Positions 49,907 to 61,860 of a stretch of 64,000 nucleotides of DNA are shown here, piece after piece. The stretch's first letter is position 1. Every line of letters starts with the position of its first letter. The stretch spans positions 1 to 64,000 of the forward strand of contig JADNRZ010000038.1 of NCBI GenBank assembly GCA_015501605.1. Reading direction: 5' to 3'. The notes under the pieces are model-generated. The model did no database searches and was not told the DNA's origin. It was given only the letters and a program-made list of their open reading frames with translations. This DNA comes from Panaeolus papilionaceus. Lineage: Eukaryota; Basidiomycota; Agaricomycetes; Agaricales. Made by a program: the position numbers and the translations under genes.

Positions 49907-52900
49907 TCATCGCACAAGGCGATCCAGCCCCGGTGGAAGCTAAATAAAGGTTCGTCGTACATCAGGACCATATGACGATTCAATTGAATAAGGGATAACT
50001 CACAGTCCAGTTATGAGTTGCCGCGGCACGCTTATAGCCCGCTAAGGACTCGTGAACGTCATAAGGCCTAAATAAGGATGTCAGATTTGACGCAAAGAGC
50101 GAAGGTGTCGGGAAATGCCAAAAAAAACCCACCGTTGCCAATCTTGTGCGAGCCTCGCAGGCCTGGGTTCAAGATTCGAAAGTGCCAAACGAATCTGCAT
50201 CAACACAGCCGATATACTGTGAATGTGCCAAATCAGTACTCGATCTACTAATGGGTTGATGTGCATACCTGTAACTGGGAAGCCACCCTGAGAAGAAAAA
50301 GCAAGCAATAGCGTTAGTTGTCTGCGGCAGGCATACATAATAGCGTTTGAGGTCCCAACGTACCGTCCCTGGTCAATAAATCCATACAAATGCTTCCGCC
50401 TTGAAAGTTTATATTTAGAACGCCTCTCCATAATAAATCAAATGTAGCATACCTCCTGTAACATGCCCCCCTCCTCCATGAATAAATGGTAGGAATCGAG
50501 GACTGATAATTCTGAAGAAAGGCGGGGAATTCGGGAATGTCGGAGGGAATCGAATCTCGAACACGATTGAATTCAATTTACTGCATGTCGAATAACCAAT
50601 TTAGCTTGCAGCTCCCAAGTACCTCAAAAGAACCAAGGAACGTACCGCAATTTCATATCCTGTGCAATAGGGAGTGAAGGGTCCAGTGAGTGTAACTCTA
50701 CAATCCACTGATACAGATTATCCCCGATCAGGTCGGGGGGCATATACCATCCCAAATCACGAAGCGATGGAGCAGCATCCTGTTCCTTCAACATCGCTTT
50801 GAGTTCCCTCTGTATGGCCATACTGGCCGAAGGCGACGATTCGAAAGGAGGAAGCTGAAGCATGAGGTTCTCGATAGTCCTGGACACCCATTCGCTATTG
50901 TGCTTCCAATCATCTGCAGGCCTCACCACAGGACCACTAGGTGCGACGGGCTTTCGTTCCGGCACCAGATAATCCTCGTCTATTTCCATCGACTCGGGAG
51001 CTTTCCCCTTGTCCTTCTTCGACTGATCGAGATTGAAAATCGACATGTCCTCTTCATCTGGGTCTTCATGAGCGACTTCGCTTTGCCGCGCCGCAAGGAG
51101 ATTTTGAATCTGGTATTCTGGGTCCGGAATTTCGAGTACCTTTCCGCTCACTGCGGTCTTATGCTTGGGATCCAAGCTAACTACTGGGACGTTTGTGGTC
51201 TTTGGTGGTGGTTTCGGCTTATTCACAGGATCGAGCATGTCGGCGGACAGGCCTTTCACTAGCAAATACCGGCTGTACGAAGGGATTAATACCAGGTAAT
51301 GATAGGAACGAAGCTCATGAAACATACCACATTATCCAATGCGTGTCTTTGATAACATAATGGGGATTGTTGCTCACGAATTCGGTCGGTAAATTAACGA
51401 CTTCAGCCAAAGCCATGCAGTTAGTCGGAGAAATGGAGCTTTTAGTCCATGCTGAACGACCGTGTGCGGCGTATCCGCCCATCGACGTCGCAGCGTCCTT
51501 TGCAAGATAAACACCTGTGCAAATTTTATTTGTTTCAATGAACCGTAGCACCATAATGTCAAACATCGGGATTTACCATCTCCGAATGCACGCCCATGAG
51601 CGACGACTCTGTACCACAATCCATGGCGGATAATCTTTAGATCTGGTATTCAGTGTCCCATCACTATATCAACGGGTATTGCTCTTACCGAGTGCCAGTT
51701 CTTCAGCGGCGAGCCATGGAATGCCTACAGTGGTAGAAATGATCAATCGAGCCCTTCCAAAAATACCATTGCAAGACTTACGTAAATGACAGGGTAATTC
51801 GCTGCATTTGGGTCTTTGGCGGTTGCGCTCTCAATGGCATCGCGGAATTTGGCTTCAGCATCGGGTGCGCCTACTGTCATCCTGAATTGGACGAATGAAG
51901 ATTCTGCGCACTCTTTCAGCCAAAGATAACCAAGGTGCCTGAACAACAAAACATACCGAACCCCTTGACCATTTCCGCTGGCTCCGTTATAGCTTCGATG
52001 TGCGCCGTGCACGACGCCACACACCTAAAGAATTTTTTAGCAGGGATATGAATAGAAAGGGGTAGATCATACCATCGAAGAATCGACCAAGCGGCGGGTA
52101 GCACGCTAGGATCAACATCCTTCAATTTCGGCTTTGATTTCCCAGCCTTGACCTTGCGCTCCAGATGTTTCTTCATATCATCGATCTATTTATAGACGAT
52201 GAACAGGAGTCATCGGCACCAATCGTATGTGAGAACACTCACTGATGGCAAGCTCGAAATTAGCTGTTGAATCACAGACCGCATCTGTTCGAACTGTGTT
52301 AACGAGAGCAACAGGTGATTACTCGGTGTCCACTCACCTGTGGGACCTCGAGCGTATCGAAGTCGCATAAACCATCTTCTCCTAATGTCGGCATTCGCAG
52401 CGAAGGTGGTGGATGTTGTGAACCTGGCTGAACTACGCCCATTGTAAAATTGGGCGTGGGCGGAGCAATTATGGCACCGGAAGGTGGTGGGACCCGGAGG
52501 CCCATTCCAACAGGTAGCGGGTCTTCCATTGCACCTTCGGAGGCCGCAGAGTACGCGAGAGAGACCAAAAGGTCAACCGTGAGGGGGTTGTGAATTATCT
52601 CGTACTAGAAATGAATCAGAATTTTGAGACGCATTTACGATCAGCTTGTAGCTTGCCTCAAGGGAAGGACCGCGGTTGAGAGAATAATATTGATAGGAGC
52701 AAAGCTTCGAATCGCAAACGTACGGCTTGAGCGCCTCATAATCGAAGTGGAGTTTGTTGTGACACACGATGCAGTACCTCGTGCAAAGCTGATCACATCA
52801 GTGTTACTTCACCTTGACAATAGTATAGCAATGCTTACGGACAGACGGCGAACAAGATAGCAGAAAGCAGTAAGTGGCAGGTTGAAAGATTCAGTTGGCC

Positions 52901-54609
52901 CGAGCCCAGACAAAGGATCGTGCGGGAGAGTTGTCGTTCTCGACAAGTCGCGTTCCTCTCGGTCGGCTTTCATGACAAGCTACATTTCGAATGTATCATC
53001 AGCTGTTGCGACGGTATACCGTCGATGAACGCTTACCGTCATCTGTTGCTGGAACACTTCTTCATCCTTTGCCTGACATTTCTCTATCTCAGCTAAGAGT
53101 GTTTCAGCGCCAGACCAACCTAAGCCAAACTTCCGTCGAAGCTGCACAATCTTGAGGAAAGATTGATCCATCAGAGACTCCAGGGAACTGCTCAAACTGA
53201 ATCTATCGAATCTGCCTTCATCAAGAACAGGTTCGAGTGGAATTTCCTCAATCATAGGCTCATCAGGATAGTCCTCCATATCAGGATCCCACTCCATCTC
53301 TCGTCTCGCTCGCTCCGCCGCGAGTTCTTGTTGTATACGAACCTCGTCTTCGGCATCTTGTATAATGAGCCCATGTTTGCGCACAACCTCCTGGACCTGC
53401 TCGGTTCCGGGCTTATACCTGTGACTCAGTCCCACCTTAAACGATAGTCCCACTCCAAGTCGCTGGGCATTGGCTGAGTACGACCCGTCATGCTCAAGAA
53501 CAGGGTAATGTCCACGAAATCCCGAAATCAGCAGGGTCAAGTGCTGCGTGCAAGACAGCAGGCGGCGGTCCCAGGCCATGAGTGCACGTGGAGGAATTGA
53601 CTGCGCAAGCTTAACGACAGGCAAGGAGATAGACACGACAAAATCATTTCCTCCAAGCCTGATAAAGCCTGGACGATAATCAGTGGCGACAATGTCAAGG
53701 AAGTTCCTTCAAAACCAAAGAAATTCAGAGGAGGCAGACATAAAGCAATGGTTTCTGGCATACTGTTGCAACGTCGCCATGACAGAGTGAGGTTCAGCGG
53801 TGATGGTGCCGATGTCATCGTAATCCTCAAAGGTGTCGAAACCATCAGAATCTTCACCCTCGTCTTCCTCATCCTCACTTTCAGCTTGAGGTTTGGCAAT
53901 GGAGGGTTTGCTCAGTATGGTACGTGCAATGGACCCCATCATTTTTTGTACAGTCTCTCCAATGGTGGAAGGAGGTTGCTCTGGAAGTTCGTCAACAATT
54001 CTTTGTATTTTGGCTGAGAGGTCGCCATCGGGAGAATAGCAGAACAATGAATGACTTCCAGGATACTCAGATGTGTCTATAGAGAGTCAATATATTGCTA
54101 GGAATTAACTGAGATACGACCTACCAGAAATCAGCAGTGTAGCGTTGAGCAGAGGCTCTCCTTTGGCATCTTCGATGCTGATCTCCACTGATCCCTCGTC
54201 ATCTCCAGGTCTGACCCCTGAGCATGGTTATTAGTACACCGAGATTACCGTCAAGGTCTATGACTCACTCTTCAAGCGTAAACCACTCATCACAAACCCC
54301 GCAGCAGACGCAGTCTTCAAATCAGCGAAGTCTGCAGCAAAACGTTTTCTTCCTTTCAATCCTCCATTCTTCAAAGGATCGTAGGTGGTACTCATATGAG
54401 TATCGTCGTCAGTATCGCTTGTAGCAGCTTTACATGCACAAAAAGTATGTCAGGTCGCCACTTTACACGCTTTGGACGCGTAACGCCAACTGCTACTCAC
54501 AAGGATCAACTTTTTGACGCTTTGCCGCTGGTCTTTCCTGATTCAATATGTCTGAAGTAGATCGATTAAGTTTGTTGGCTCGAGGATTCAATGTGTCAGA
54601 ACGCGACAT
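49907..54609 (-). CDS. PARP catalytic domain fused to an E2 (UBE2Q-like) domain
   Basis: Multi-exon gene of more than 1,000 residues starting MSRSDTLNPRANKLNRSTSD at 54609. After a nuclear-type basic patch (PAAKRQKVDP) comes an RWD-like segment (EGSVEISIEDAKGEPLLNAT), acidic linkers, a beta-rich region, and a Cys-containing stretch YCIVCHNKLHFDYEALKPYV. A PARP-type catalytic region follows: FHGSPLKNWHSIIRHGL with the NAD-binding His, then VYLAKDAATSMGGYA. A linker with KGKAPESMEIDEDY leads to a ubiquitin-conjugating fold: SIVFEIRFPPTFPNSPPFFR, RFLPFIHGGGGHVTGG, active-site GGSICMDLLT, SISAVLMQIRLALSNLEPRP. It ends WTLPPGLDRLVR at 49907. Likely joins mono-ADP-ribosylation with ubiquitination; PARP-UBC fusions are known in fungi, substrates are not. 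Confidence 0.85.
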
Positions 54610-54907
54610 GCAGAAATATGAAAAACAACGTGGTGTGTATGTGGTTGTCCAATATAAGGACCAGAGGCGTCGACCCTCAACTGCAGTTGAGACTCAGGCT
54701 GTGACTAGGGAGGCTAATTTTGTCCTCGTGATCGGTTTGTCGGTGCCTGCCGATGGCTGTGCTAAAGTCATTTAAAGATAAGATTAAATTATTCCGAATC
54801 CATCATGATATAGTTGGCTCCAGTTGCGATGTCTCTCCAAGGAGCTGGAGACATCTCTGACACGAACTTTGACCTCAACCCCTTCATATATAGGCAAAAT
54901 TATTGTC
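54610..54907. promoter_or_regulatory. Divergent promoter between PARP-E2 and ankyrin genes
   Basis: Only about 300 bases separate the two start codons, so they share upstream DNA. No clear TATA box was identified. Co-regulation is inference. Confidence 0.4.
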
Positions 54908-55501
54908 ATGGTGCGGATGTGTCACAGTTATGGGGGCAATTGACTCACCACCCTATCCAAATCCTCATTTTTAGGCAGAACCACAATCTGAGAGCAAAAC
55001 CGCAGAGGTGTCCACTCTACCTCCGGAAACCGTAGAGTTTGCCAATCGTATGTTCGACGCTGCTCGGGATGGAAATACCGAGTTAGTGCTCGGTGCAGTG
55101 GATGCTGGACTACCAGCAAACCTCACAAACGCCAAAGGTAAAGACGATCGAGTGTTCGATCACTGATAGGGGCTGATTGTGAATGTCCAAGTCTAGGCAA
55201 CACCCTGCTGATGCTCGCAGCCTACGCTGGACACACAGAGCTTACAAAGGGTCTCCTTGAGAGAGGAGGCGATCCAAACAGGATTAATGACCTCGGCCAA
55301 TCCATGGTGGCTGGAGCAGTTTTCAAGGGACACAACGACATTGTGCGAGCGCTCATTGAGAAAGGAGCTGATCCACGCAGTGGGACTCCAAACGCCATCC
55401 AAGCTGCGTATATGTTCAAAAGGGATGAGCTAATGGAACTTCTTGGCGCCAAAGAAGAAGACTTCAAAGACGTACCATCTCCCCTCCCTCCCGGTGCATG
55501 A
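54908..55501 (+). CDS. Small ankyrin-repeat protein (156 residues)
   Basis: Three exons: exon 1 holds only the start codon (54908-54910), exon 2 is 54975-55137, exon 3 is 55197-55501. The product starts MAEPQSESKTAEVSTLPPET and has two to three ankyrin repeats: MFDAARDGNTELVLGAVDAG, GNTLLMLAAYAGHTELTKGL and KGHNDIVRALIEKGADPRSG. The tail DVPSPLPPGA is proline-rich. The TLLMLAAYAGH and ALIEKGADP motifs are canonical. Alternatives are a start at 54830 (MSLQGAG...) but that frame does not splice well, whereas the ATG-only exon joins GCA GAA CCA in frame with a canonical intron. Such short ankyrin proteins are soluble adaptors; partner unknown. Divergent from the PARP-E2 gene. Confidence 0.75.
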
Positions 55502-56272
55502 TTTATCATCACTCATGGCCACCGAATCGTGTTTAAACGTTTAATGTTTACGACAGAGCTTCATGTAACGATGATTTATATGTATACCACATGTATCACT
55601 TTTCTGTTCTTATGAATAATCATCATAATCATCCATGCCGGTACGGATGGGTAGCTGATAGCGATGTAGCGACAATGGGAGCACAACCTCCATCGTCAAA
55701 GCCGCCCTGTCGCCACTGCATTAAACTCAAACCAGTTAGACGACATGCAATTAAGAAAAGTGGTGTTTGAGAGCTGAGGACATACCTATTTTTGTTCACC
55801 TAATGCTGAAACTATCCTCTCAACAACCAAGTCATTATTCAAGTAGGCTACATTGACTTGGTGGGCCTGAATCATCAGCGCTAAAAGGTGCTTTCGAGTG
55901 CCTTTCTAGCTTTTGATCGTGAAAGGTACAGTATAAACCCGACTGTGAATTCATTTACGGCGTCGATGGGTTTAGAAGACCCACCTGTCATAAAGGCGTA
56001 ACCATGTTGTCGACTTGACAGATAGTCCGAGATAAAGTGCTCAACATCCCCGTTCCCCGGGCTGCTTCTCGACACATAGTAGGGTAAATTGACATCATCA
56101 ACTCCAGAAAAAGTAGAACGATGGAGATGGTGCTGCCTTAAGGATTTACTTTTGAGCATTGGGTTTAGAGGTATGTTGGATCGTTTATGGCCCACCATTG
56201 ACCTCCCACTAGAGTGACTTTCCAAGCACAAGGGTCATCCCATCCTGCACCCAGTCCGGTAGGAATTTCGTC
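55502..56272. other. Intergenic, no gene accepted
   Basis: About 770 bases. A 116-codon minus frame at 55881-56231 was noticed but has no splice partners or recognisable features. The promoter of the following membrane-protein gene lies here. Confidence 0.35.
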
Positions 56273-57854
56273 ATGTCTTTATTTACTCCCCCAGACATGA
56301 CCCTTGACGAACTTTGGGAGCACCAAGCCTATATCGGTATAGTTGGTTTATCATAACATTGAAATTCAACTAGACGTCACTTACAAGTCCAGTGCAGGTA
56401 TCGTAGCTATAAATGCTGTCGCAGCCTTCGCTCTAGTCACTTGGGAGTTGTGAGTCTTCACCAATGGCATGACATCCTGATCGTCTTAACCAGGTATAAT
56501 AGTATCCAATTCGTCCCCGAAGAGCGCGCGTTATACGACCGTACAAAGCGTCAAGAATGGCAGTCGCCAGCGACATGGGCGTAAGTGGCGAAACCCTCAT
56601 GATGGGAATAAAGGGAACTAATCATTAGATGAATAGGTTCATCCTACTCCGTTACGCAGCAGTCACGTCAACACTCACCAGCTTGTTTTACACGGCTATA
56701 GGTTCAAGTCATTGCCAACTGGCTGTCATCATTGGACAGTCGTGTTCAATCGCGGTCGTGGCATGTGCTGGTGTGGTCTTCTGTTGTCGAGTCGCGTCGC
56801 TTTGGGATTATCAAAGAATTATCCTGGCAATCGTGTTTGCACCTTGCATGATTATGGTCTGCAGCTGGGTAAGTCCGAGTCCAAAAACTGCGATGTAGGG
56901 AGCTATACTGACCAAGAAAACCTTTCAATTCATTTTCAGGTCGCCGTCTGTACACAATTCAAATCCCTCCCTTCTCTTAACCTCCCATTCGGCTCAAATT
57001 GTCACTTTGAGCCATTGGCATCATGGACAGGGCCCCTGAGCTACGCCACCACCACCCTCTTCCTCCTAGTTGTGGCGGTCCTCATCACCATCCGCATTAG
57101 CACTAAATGCACCATGGTAGCTATGAACACCGGATTTACGCTCATCAACCGCGCGTGCCTCGTCTACGTCAGCATCGCAGCTGTCTCCAGCGTCGTCATC
57201 TTCATTGTCAACTGCGCAGCATGGGGCAGAGTCAAAGGAGGCTCAGAGGCAGTGAAGAGAGCCGCAAGCCCCTACTTCATCCTTATCATGATGGCCATGG
57301 GCACGCGCGTTTTTCTGAACCTCCAAATCCACAACCACACCCTCAGAGTCGTCGCCGAATCCAATACCTTCACTTCCTCCGAATGGCTGAAACCCGACCC
57401 AGTCAACGGAAAATACAAAGTCAACAACTCGTTGTCCAGTATGGAGAAATCAGACATATCCCCAAATTCTTCAGTCAGAATATGCTCCCCTTCACAAGCG
57501 CATGAACCCCTGTTTGAGCCTTCTATCACGACACTTTCAACGTCTCGGAGCGATATTCAGAGCGAGACGCGGTCCATTCTGTCTGGGACAGTTACGATGG
57601 CAGGTACGGTGAGTCCACCGACGAGCCCGGCTGCAACAGTTGCAACATTTACGTCTAATCGGTCGCACCGCTCTCGCTCCAATCGTGGACCACCTCCATC
57701 GCCTTCGGCGCGATCTAATCGGAGTGGGCCGAGTCCGCCTTCTTCGCCCAGAAGCCAAAGAGTCAGAGTTAAGAAGGTTGGCAGTGCGAGTGTGCAGTCA
57801 TTTGGGTCAACACTGAAGGAGGAGAATTTGAAGTCGACGTGGCATGGCATTTGA
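56273..57854 (+). CDS. Multi-pass membrane protein of unknown function
   Basis: About five exons. The start MSLFTPPDMTLDELWEHQAY joins IVAINAVAAFALVTWELYNS, then FVPEERALYDRTKRQEWQSP, then FILLRYAAVTSTLTSLFYTA. Hydrophobic spans follow (VVACAGVVFCCRVASLWDY, IILAIVFAPCMIMVCSW, ATTTLFLLVVAVLITIRIS, LVYVSIAAVSSVVIFIVNCA, YFILIMMAMGTRVFLNLQ), about seven in all. The cytoplasm-type C-terminal tail of about 160 residues is Ser/Pro/Arg-rich (SNRSHRSRSNRGPPPSPSAR) and ends ENLKSTWHGI. The layout resembles the seven-span hypothetical proteins abundant in Agaricomycetes, sometimes likened to receptors, but no ligand or G-protein motif is visible. Confidence 0.75.
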
Positions 57855-59029
57855 TTGAGCAGGGAGGGCTGGACCTTTCTTTTGAGGACAGGTAATTTAA
57901 TACCAAGTTTCTTCATTCCACATGGCCAGACATTTTTGCTAGTGCGCTACCAGTTTGTTCGTCATCATTTTCGGCAGATTTTTTGTTTAATGTATTCCTA
58001 TTATTTTGTGTCAGTTAACATCATCGCGAACACCTCATGTTTTTATACCACTCACGAAACTATCACCCCTCCCTCCACTAACGTATTTAGTTAGCTTGTG
58101 CATACACATGTATGTTTCAACATGGACATCTCTGAGCTTCGTCATTGAAAATATTCAGCCAATTATGGAGGAAAGTTAGACACCGCAATTTCATCAGTTT
58201 CTCAGCATTGCCACACCAGGAAGAGAGAGTTTCAGCCAGAGAAAAGTATCCTCATCAAAGAGTATGCAGGAAAGACATCGATTTCCGAATTGCTGTGTCA
58301 ACGAACCAGGGTCCACACAACAAAGAGCCAGATGTCGCCAAAGATATATGATTCAAAGCGGCGTTGAAATGAGCATAAACCATGGAGTCCTCGATGTTGG
58401 ACAGACATGACCAGAACAGTCCGACTCATACGCAGATAATTTTTCACAATTTAATTTCGTGTTCTTCCGGGTGTTTCTCAGAATAATCTCTGAAACGAAA
58501 CCAAGATCAACACGACGATGACAGAGTTGAAAAAATATTACTCACCCTACACTTGGAGGTGTCCAATAAAACTGATAAATAGGTGTTATCATTTTTATTT
58601 CATGTGCCATCCGAATAAATTATCCCGTGAAAATGGATATAGCCAGCCCATCGACTTCTGCGTCCAGTAATTGCAGAGACGCCTTCACCCAAACACTCTA
58701 AAGATGAAGGGTACCATGCATGCGGATGATTCCACAACTAAGCCATATTCTGAGCATAGTAACCACAAGAAAAGTCGATGGGTTGAAATAAAGTAAACAC
58801 GTTGATGGTGGATTGAGGTCAAGAGCTCAAAGTTCCAAGCAAACTTCAGGTTGGATATGCACCAACAAGCATGGACAAACAATCGAGCCCCTGATATCTA
58901 TGAATGTACTCCCCAGACTTGGTCAATCTCAATGCGTTGTGCACACGCAATGCACCTTAGCTACTCCTTGCACCCACACGATCTAGTAATAGCAGGGTTT
59001 GCGATCTGAATTCTACTCATATAAATTTG
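57855..59029. other. Intergenic, no gene seen
   Basis: About 1.2 kb of A/T-leaning sequence with short random frames only, downstream of the membrane-protein gene. Confidence 0.4.
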
Positions 59030-59430
59030 AAATGGAACCAGGGTACTATGATAACGATGTCCGGGTGACAGGACCCATGGTCAGGCTTTGATGACAGTAC
59101 TTCTATCCGTCGCGCAGCCTTTTTTCCTTTGGTTTGTGAGACCTTACTAGGAAGAGTAGAAGGCTTACAGCAACGTCTTGAAGCCATACAGAACGACATG
59201 CAGGACGACATTACACTTTCCAACCAGGAACTGGTGAACATCCTTGCTAAAGAGAAGGAAGAGGTGGAGACAAGTTTGCACATCTGAATCTTCAAGGCAG
59301 AATTGCAGGCCCTAGGGCCGCCCGACAATAAAGTGAAGAACACTCTTTCCCAAGCGGCAGGTTCATCAATGCACAATGCTTTTCATCGGACAAAAAAATC
59401 GCTTCAAGCAGCTGTGGCACACCGAAGAGT
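59030..59430 (+). pseudogene. GTPase-like relic 3 (C-terminal tail only)
   Basis: The plus strand reads SIRRAAFFPLVCETLLGRVE, GLQQRLEAIQNDMQDDITLS and NILAKEKEEVETSLHI, then a TGA stop, then IFKAELQALGPP. This lines up with the tail of copy 1 (LVDRHQALIQ, LLQAILQQEKSEVERFINIF, EGELADFGEPP), including the EKxEVE and IFxxEL spacing, with a stop in the middle. No P-loop, G3 or G4 part is present. It is a 5'-truncated pseudogene lying in the same orientation as copy 5, about 0.5 kb upstream of it. Confidence 0.55.
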
Positions 59431-59894
59431 CTACGTAGCATTTGAACCGCCTATGACGCACGACTATAACACACGAGGGCGAGCATTCAAGGTGTATAAA
59501 GCACTTATTTAAGATGTTTAGCATTGGAAATTTACTATCGAAGCTGTAGGATATATGTTCGGTTTGTTATTGAAATAATCGACGTGTACCATCCGTTCGA
59601 GTATTATGATTCAATGAGCTAAAAGGTTTCGTGATTTTCTAATGCCTCCGAGGATCTCGGCATACTCCGTCAATCAAACACCATCAACAACTTGAAGCAA
59701 ACGACACACGACTGTACTACTTAATTATAACTGTCTCCTGGTAACCTGGTTTGTCCACATATACCCAGGATGTTTCCAATAATGGTTTGCGCGGACCGAG
59801 AAAGGAGTTAATGTGCACTCTCTATAACAACTCTAGCTGGATTCTGAAACCCTTGAAAGCGAGTTACGCACATCTATCTACCTAGGCGCTCCGA
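59431..59894. other. Intergenic between relic 3 and GTPase copy 5
   Basis: About 460 bases, no coding signal; promoter region of copy 5. Confidence 0.4.
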
Positions 59895-61081
59895 ATGACA
59901 ACCCATGAATTCGAGAATCTACAAATTACGGGAAGGGTATCCGTTACTGCCGAGCCTCATATCAGCTGGGATTGCCTGCTCAAGACAGTAGCGTATGTTC
60001 TGTTTCTGAATCTTCTCGTCAGATGTAACTGTCAACACCAAATTGACGTATAGAGTAATGGGGCCTACAGAAGCAGGCAAAAGTGCAGTACGTGTCGTAT
60101 CTCTCCCTCAGAGTCGGACTTCATTCGTGCTCAGTGCTGAAGTAACCCAGTTCATAGAGGCTTTGTGTGGTGATGCTTCTCTCGGAATATCCAAGGATCA
60201 GCTTGAGAGTTGCACTCAAGAAGTCTCTGCTTACCGTCTTGTCAATGTTAACTTTCAGCGCACGGTTACTCATCCTATCTATGTCATTGATACGCCAGGA
60301 TTTGCAGATCGAAAGATTTCTGACACAGAAATTATTTTCAAGTTGCATGAGTGGCTAAAGCGGTATGGGTAAGGACTTCATGATATAAATTATAACAATT
60401 TGTGTTCTTTATGAATACTTTGTTGCACCACAGGAAACAAATTGAATGGATCCTGTATCTCATTCCTATAACAGACATCAGACTCAGCGGCAGCAAACGA
60501 TGGACATTGCAAACATTCAAGGAGATGAAAGGAATTGGCGCAGCGAAGGACATCACTATTGTAACCACTATGTGGGACACAATAGGAAGCGAAGAGGGGA
60601 TCAGACAGGCTGAGTTGCGTTTCGAAGAGCTCCGAAATGGACCATGGGTGGCATGGAGTTCAAACACCTTGTAGACCTTGTGCTGACCAGACGCCTGATA
60701 GGACTTGATACAAAGCGGTGCAAAATTTGAGAAATTTCTAAACATGCAAGCCTCGGCCTTGGAGATCCTGGACAAAGCAATGGTAGGCAGAAACCGTGGC
60801 GTTTATACCTTTCAAAAGAGGAGGACCAAACCTCGTTCTTTCCCAACCTTCTTTCCGACCTCAAAAGCCGCGTTGAGCAACTCCGTTCGCAGGAAAAGAC
60901 ACTTGCGACCGAGCTTGAGGAAACAGGTCCAAATGGCGACGCCACTCATGTTGAGGTTATACAGCAACAGCTGGAGGAAGTACAAGACAACCTGGAAAGG
61001 TTCCAGCCGCAACTAGACCATCTACAAAGTCTGGAGGAAAAACCAAGCAACAAGTTCAGGACATCCTTTCGTACATACTGA
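59895..61081 (+). CDS. P-loop GTPase-like protein, family copy 5 (apparent frameshift)
   Basis: Exons 59895-59992, 60054-60087, 60151-60362, 60434-60647 and 60702-61081. Exon 1 reads MTTHEFENLQITGRVSVTAE. The 34-nt exon 2 has VMGPTEAGKSA; exon 3 (212 nt) has SKDQLESCTQEVSAYRLVNV and YVIDTPGFADRKISD; exon 4 has ILYLIPITDIRLSGSKR and TIVTTMWDTIGSEEG. The last exon begins DLIQSGAKFEKFLNMQASAL, matching the family, but its length is not a multiple of three: near 60781-60795 the coding frame shifts to KPWRLYLSKEEDQTSFFPNL and a coiled coil (LEEVQDNLERFQPQLDHLQS) ending at 61081. Either there is a frameshift or a very short 38-base intron (60784-60821) restores frame. The YFDR motif is changed to YLIP. 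Confidence 0.7.
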
Positions 61082-61139
61082 TGAGGCACATAAGGGAGCT
61101 ATGCATGAAGAACTGAGTTGCTCCACGGATATGCCTGAG

Positions 61140-61560
61140 TGTAAGAACTGAGTACTTTCCATGGAACTCACGGATATGTAGTGGATTAATAGTTATGTAG
61201 GTAGTGGTTACATTGGTATACTAGTGGGTGTTATTAATAAAAACCGGGTGGTAGGGGTGGGGTGGGTGGTAGGGTGGTTGGTCCGGGTGGGTGGTAGGGT
61301 GGTTGGTCCGGGTGGGTGGTAGGGTGGTTGGTCCGGGTGGGGGAACAGGGGGACCAGGTAGTACAGTTTATATTGTGGATGACCGGGTGGTGGGGTGGGG
61401 GGGAAATGGACAGCAAGTGGGTGATGGGGTAGCATAGCATAGTGTGGGGTATAGGTGTTGGATGGTGTAGTGGTCATGTCATTGGTGAGCGGGTAGTGGG
61501 CAGGCGGTAGGTAGGGGTAAGTGGTCATGTAATAGAGAATGGGTGGAGAGCAGGCAGATG
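61140..61560 (+). repeat. G-rich minisatellite, 25-base unit
   Basis: The plus strand is almost free of C. At about 61260-61340 a 25-base unit GGGTGGGTGGTAGGGTGGTTGGTCC occurs three times head to tail with a degenerate copy before it. Flanking sequence is made of GGGTGG-like words. Runs of three G at close spacing make G-quadruplex formation plausible. The Pro/Thr/His-rich minus-strand frames here are compositional. Confidence 0.8.
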
Positions 61561-61860
61561 GAGCAGCCGGTCATGTAATGGGAGAGTGGGTGGAGGGGGC
61601 AGGTGGGTAGGGCAAGCACTCAGAGTATGTGGCTGAAGCAGCCGGTCAGAGCACGTGGATGGAGCAGCCGGTGTTGTAATGGGAGAGTGGGTGGTTGGGA
61701 GGTAGGTAGGGCAAGCGGTCAGAGCACATGGATGAAGTTGTAATGGGAGAGTGGGTGGCGGGAAGGGTAGGTAGAGCAAGCAGTCAGGGCAAGCGGTCAG
61801 CACATGTGGATGAAGCAGCCGGTGTTGTAATGGGAGAGTGGGTGATTATTGAATGAGCGG
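61550..61860 (+). repeat. Irregular tandem repeat with GCAGCCGGT / GGGAGAGTGGGTG modules
   Basis: Repeating modules of roughly 60-90 bases: ATGGAGCAGCCGGT, TGTAATGGGAGAGTGGGTGG, GGTAGGGCAAGC, GGTCAGAGCAC. At least four imperfect copies run from about 61560 to 61850 and a stray copy (GTAATGGGAGAGCGGGTGG) appears at about 62274-62292. Not coding. Confidence 0.7.

Noticed and set aside
55881..56231. 116-codon minus-strand frame
   Set aside because: No splice partners, no recognisable segments, and it lies in the promoter area of the next gene.
60784..60791. Eight-base GTAGGCAG as an intron restoring frame in GTPase copy 5
   Set aside because: It has GT...AG ends and the right length modulo three, but it is far too short for spliceosomal removal. 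A frameshift or a 38-base intron is more likely.
61208..61803. Pro/Thr/His-rich minus-strand frames
   Set aside because: They are translations of the G-rich minisatellite and have no coding signature.
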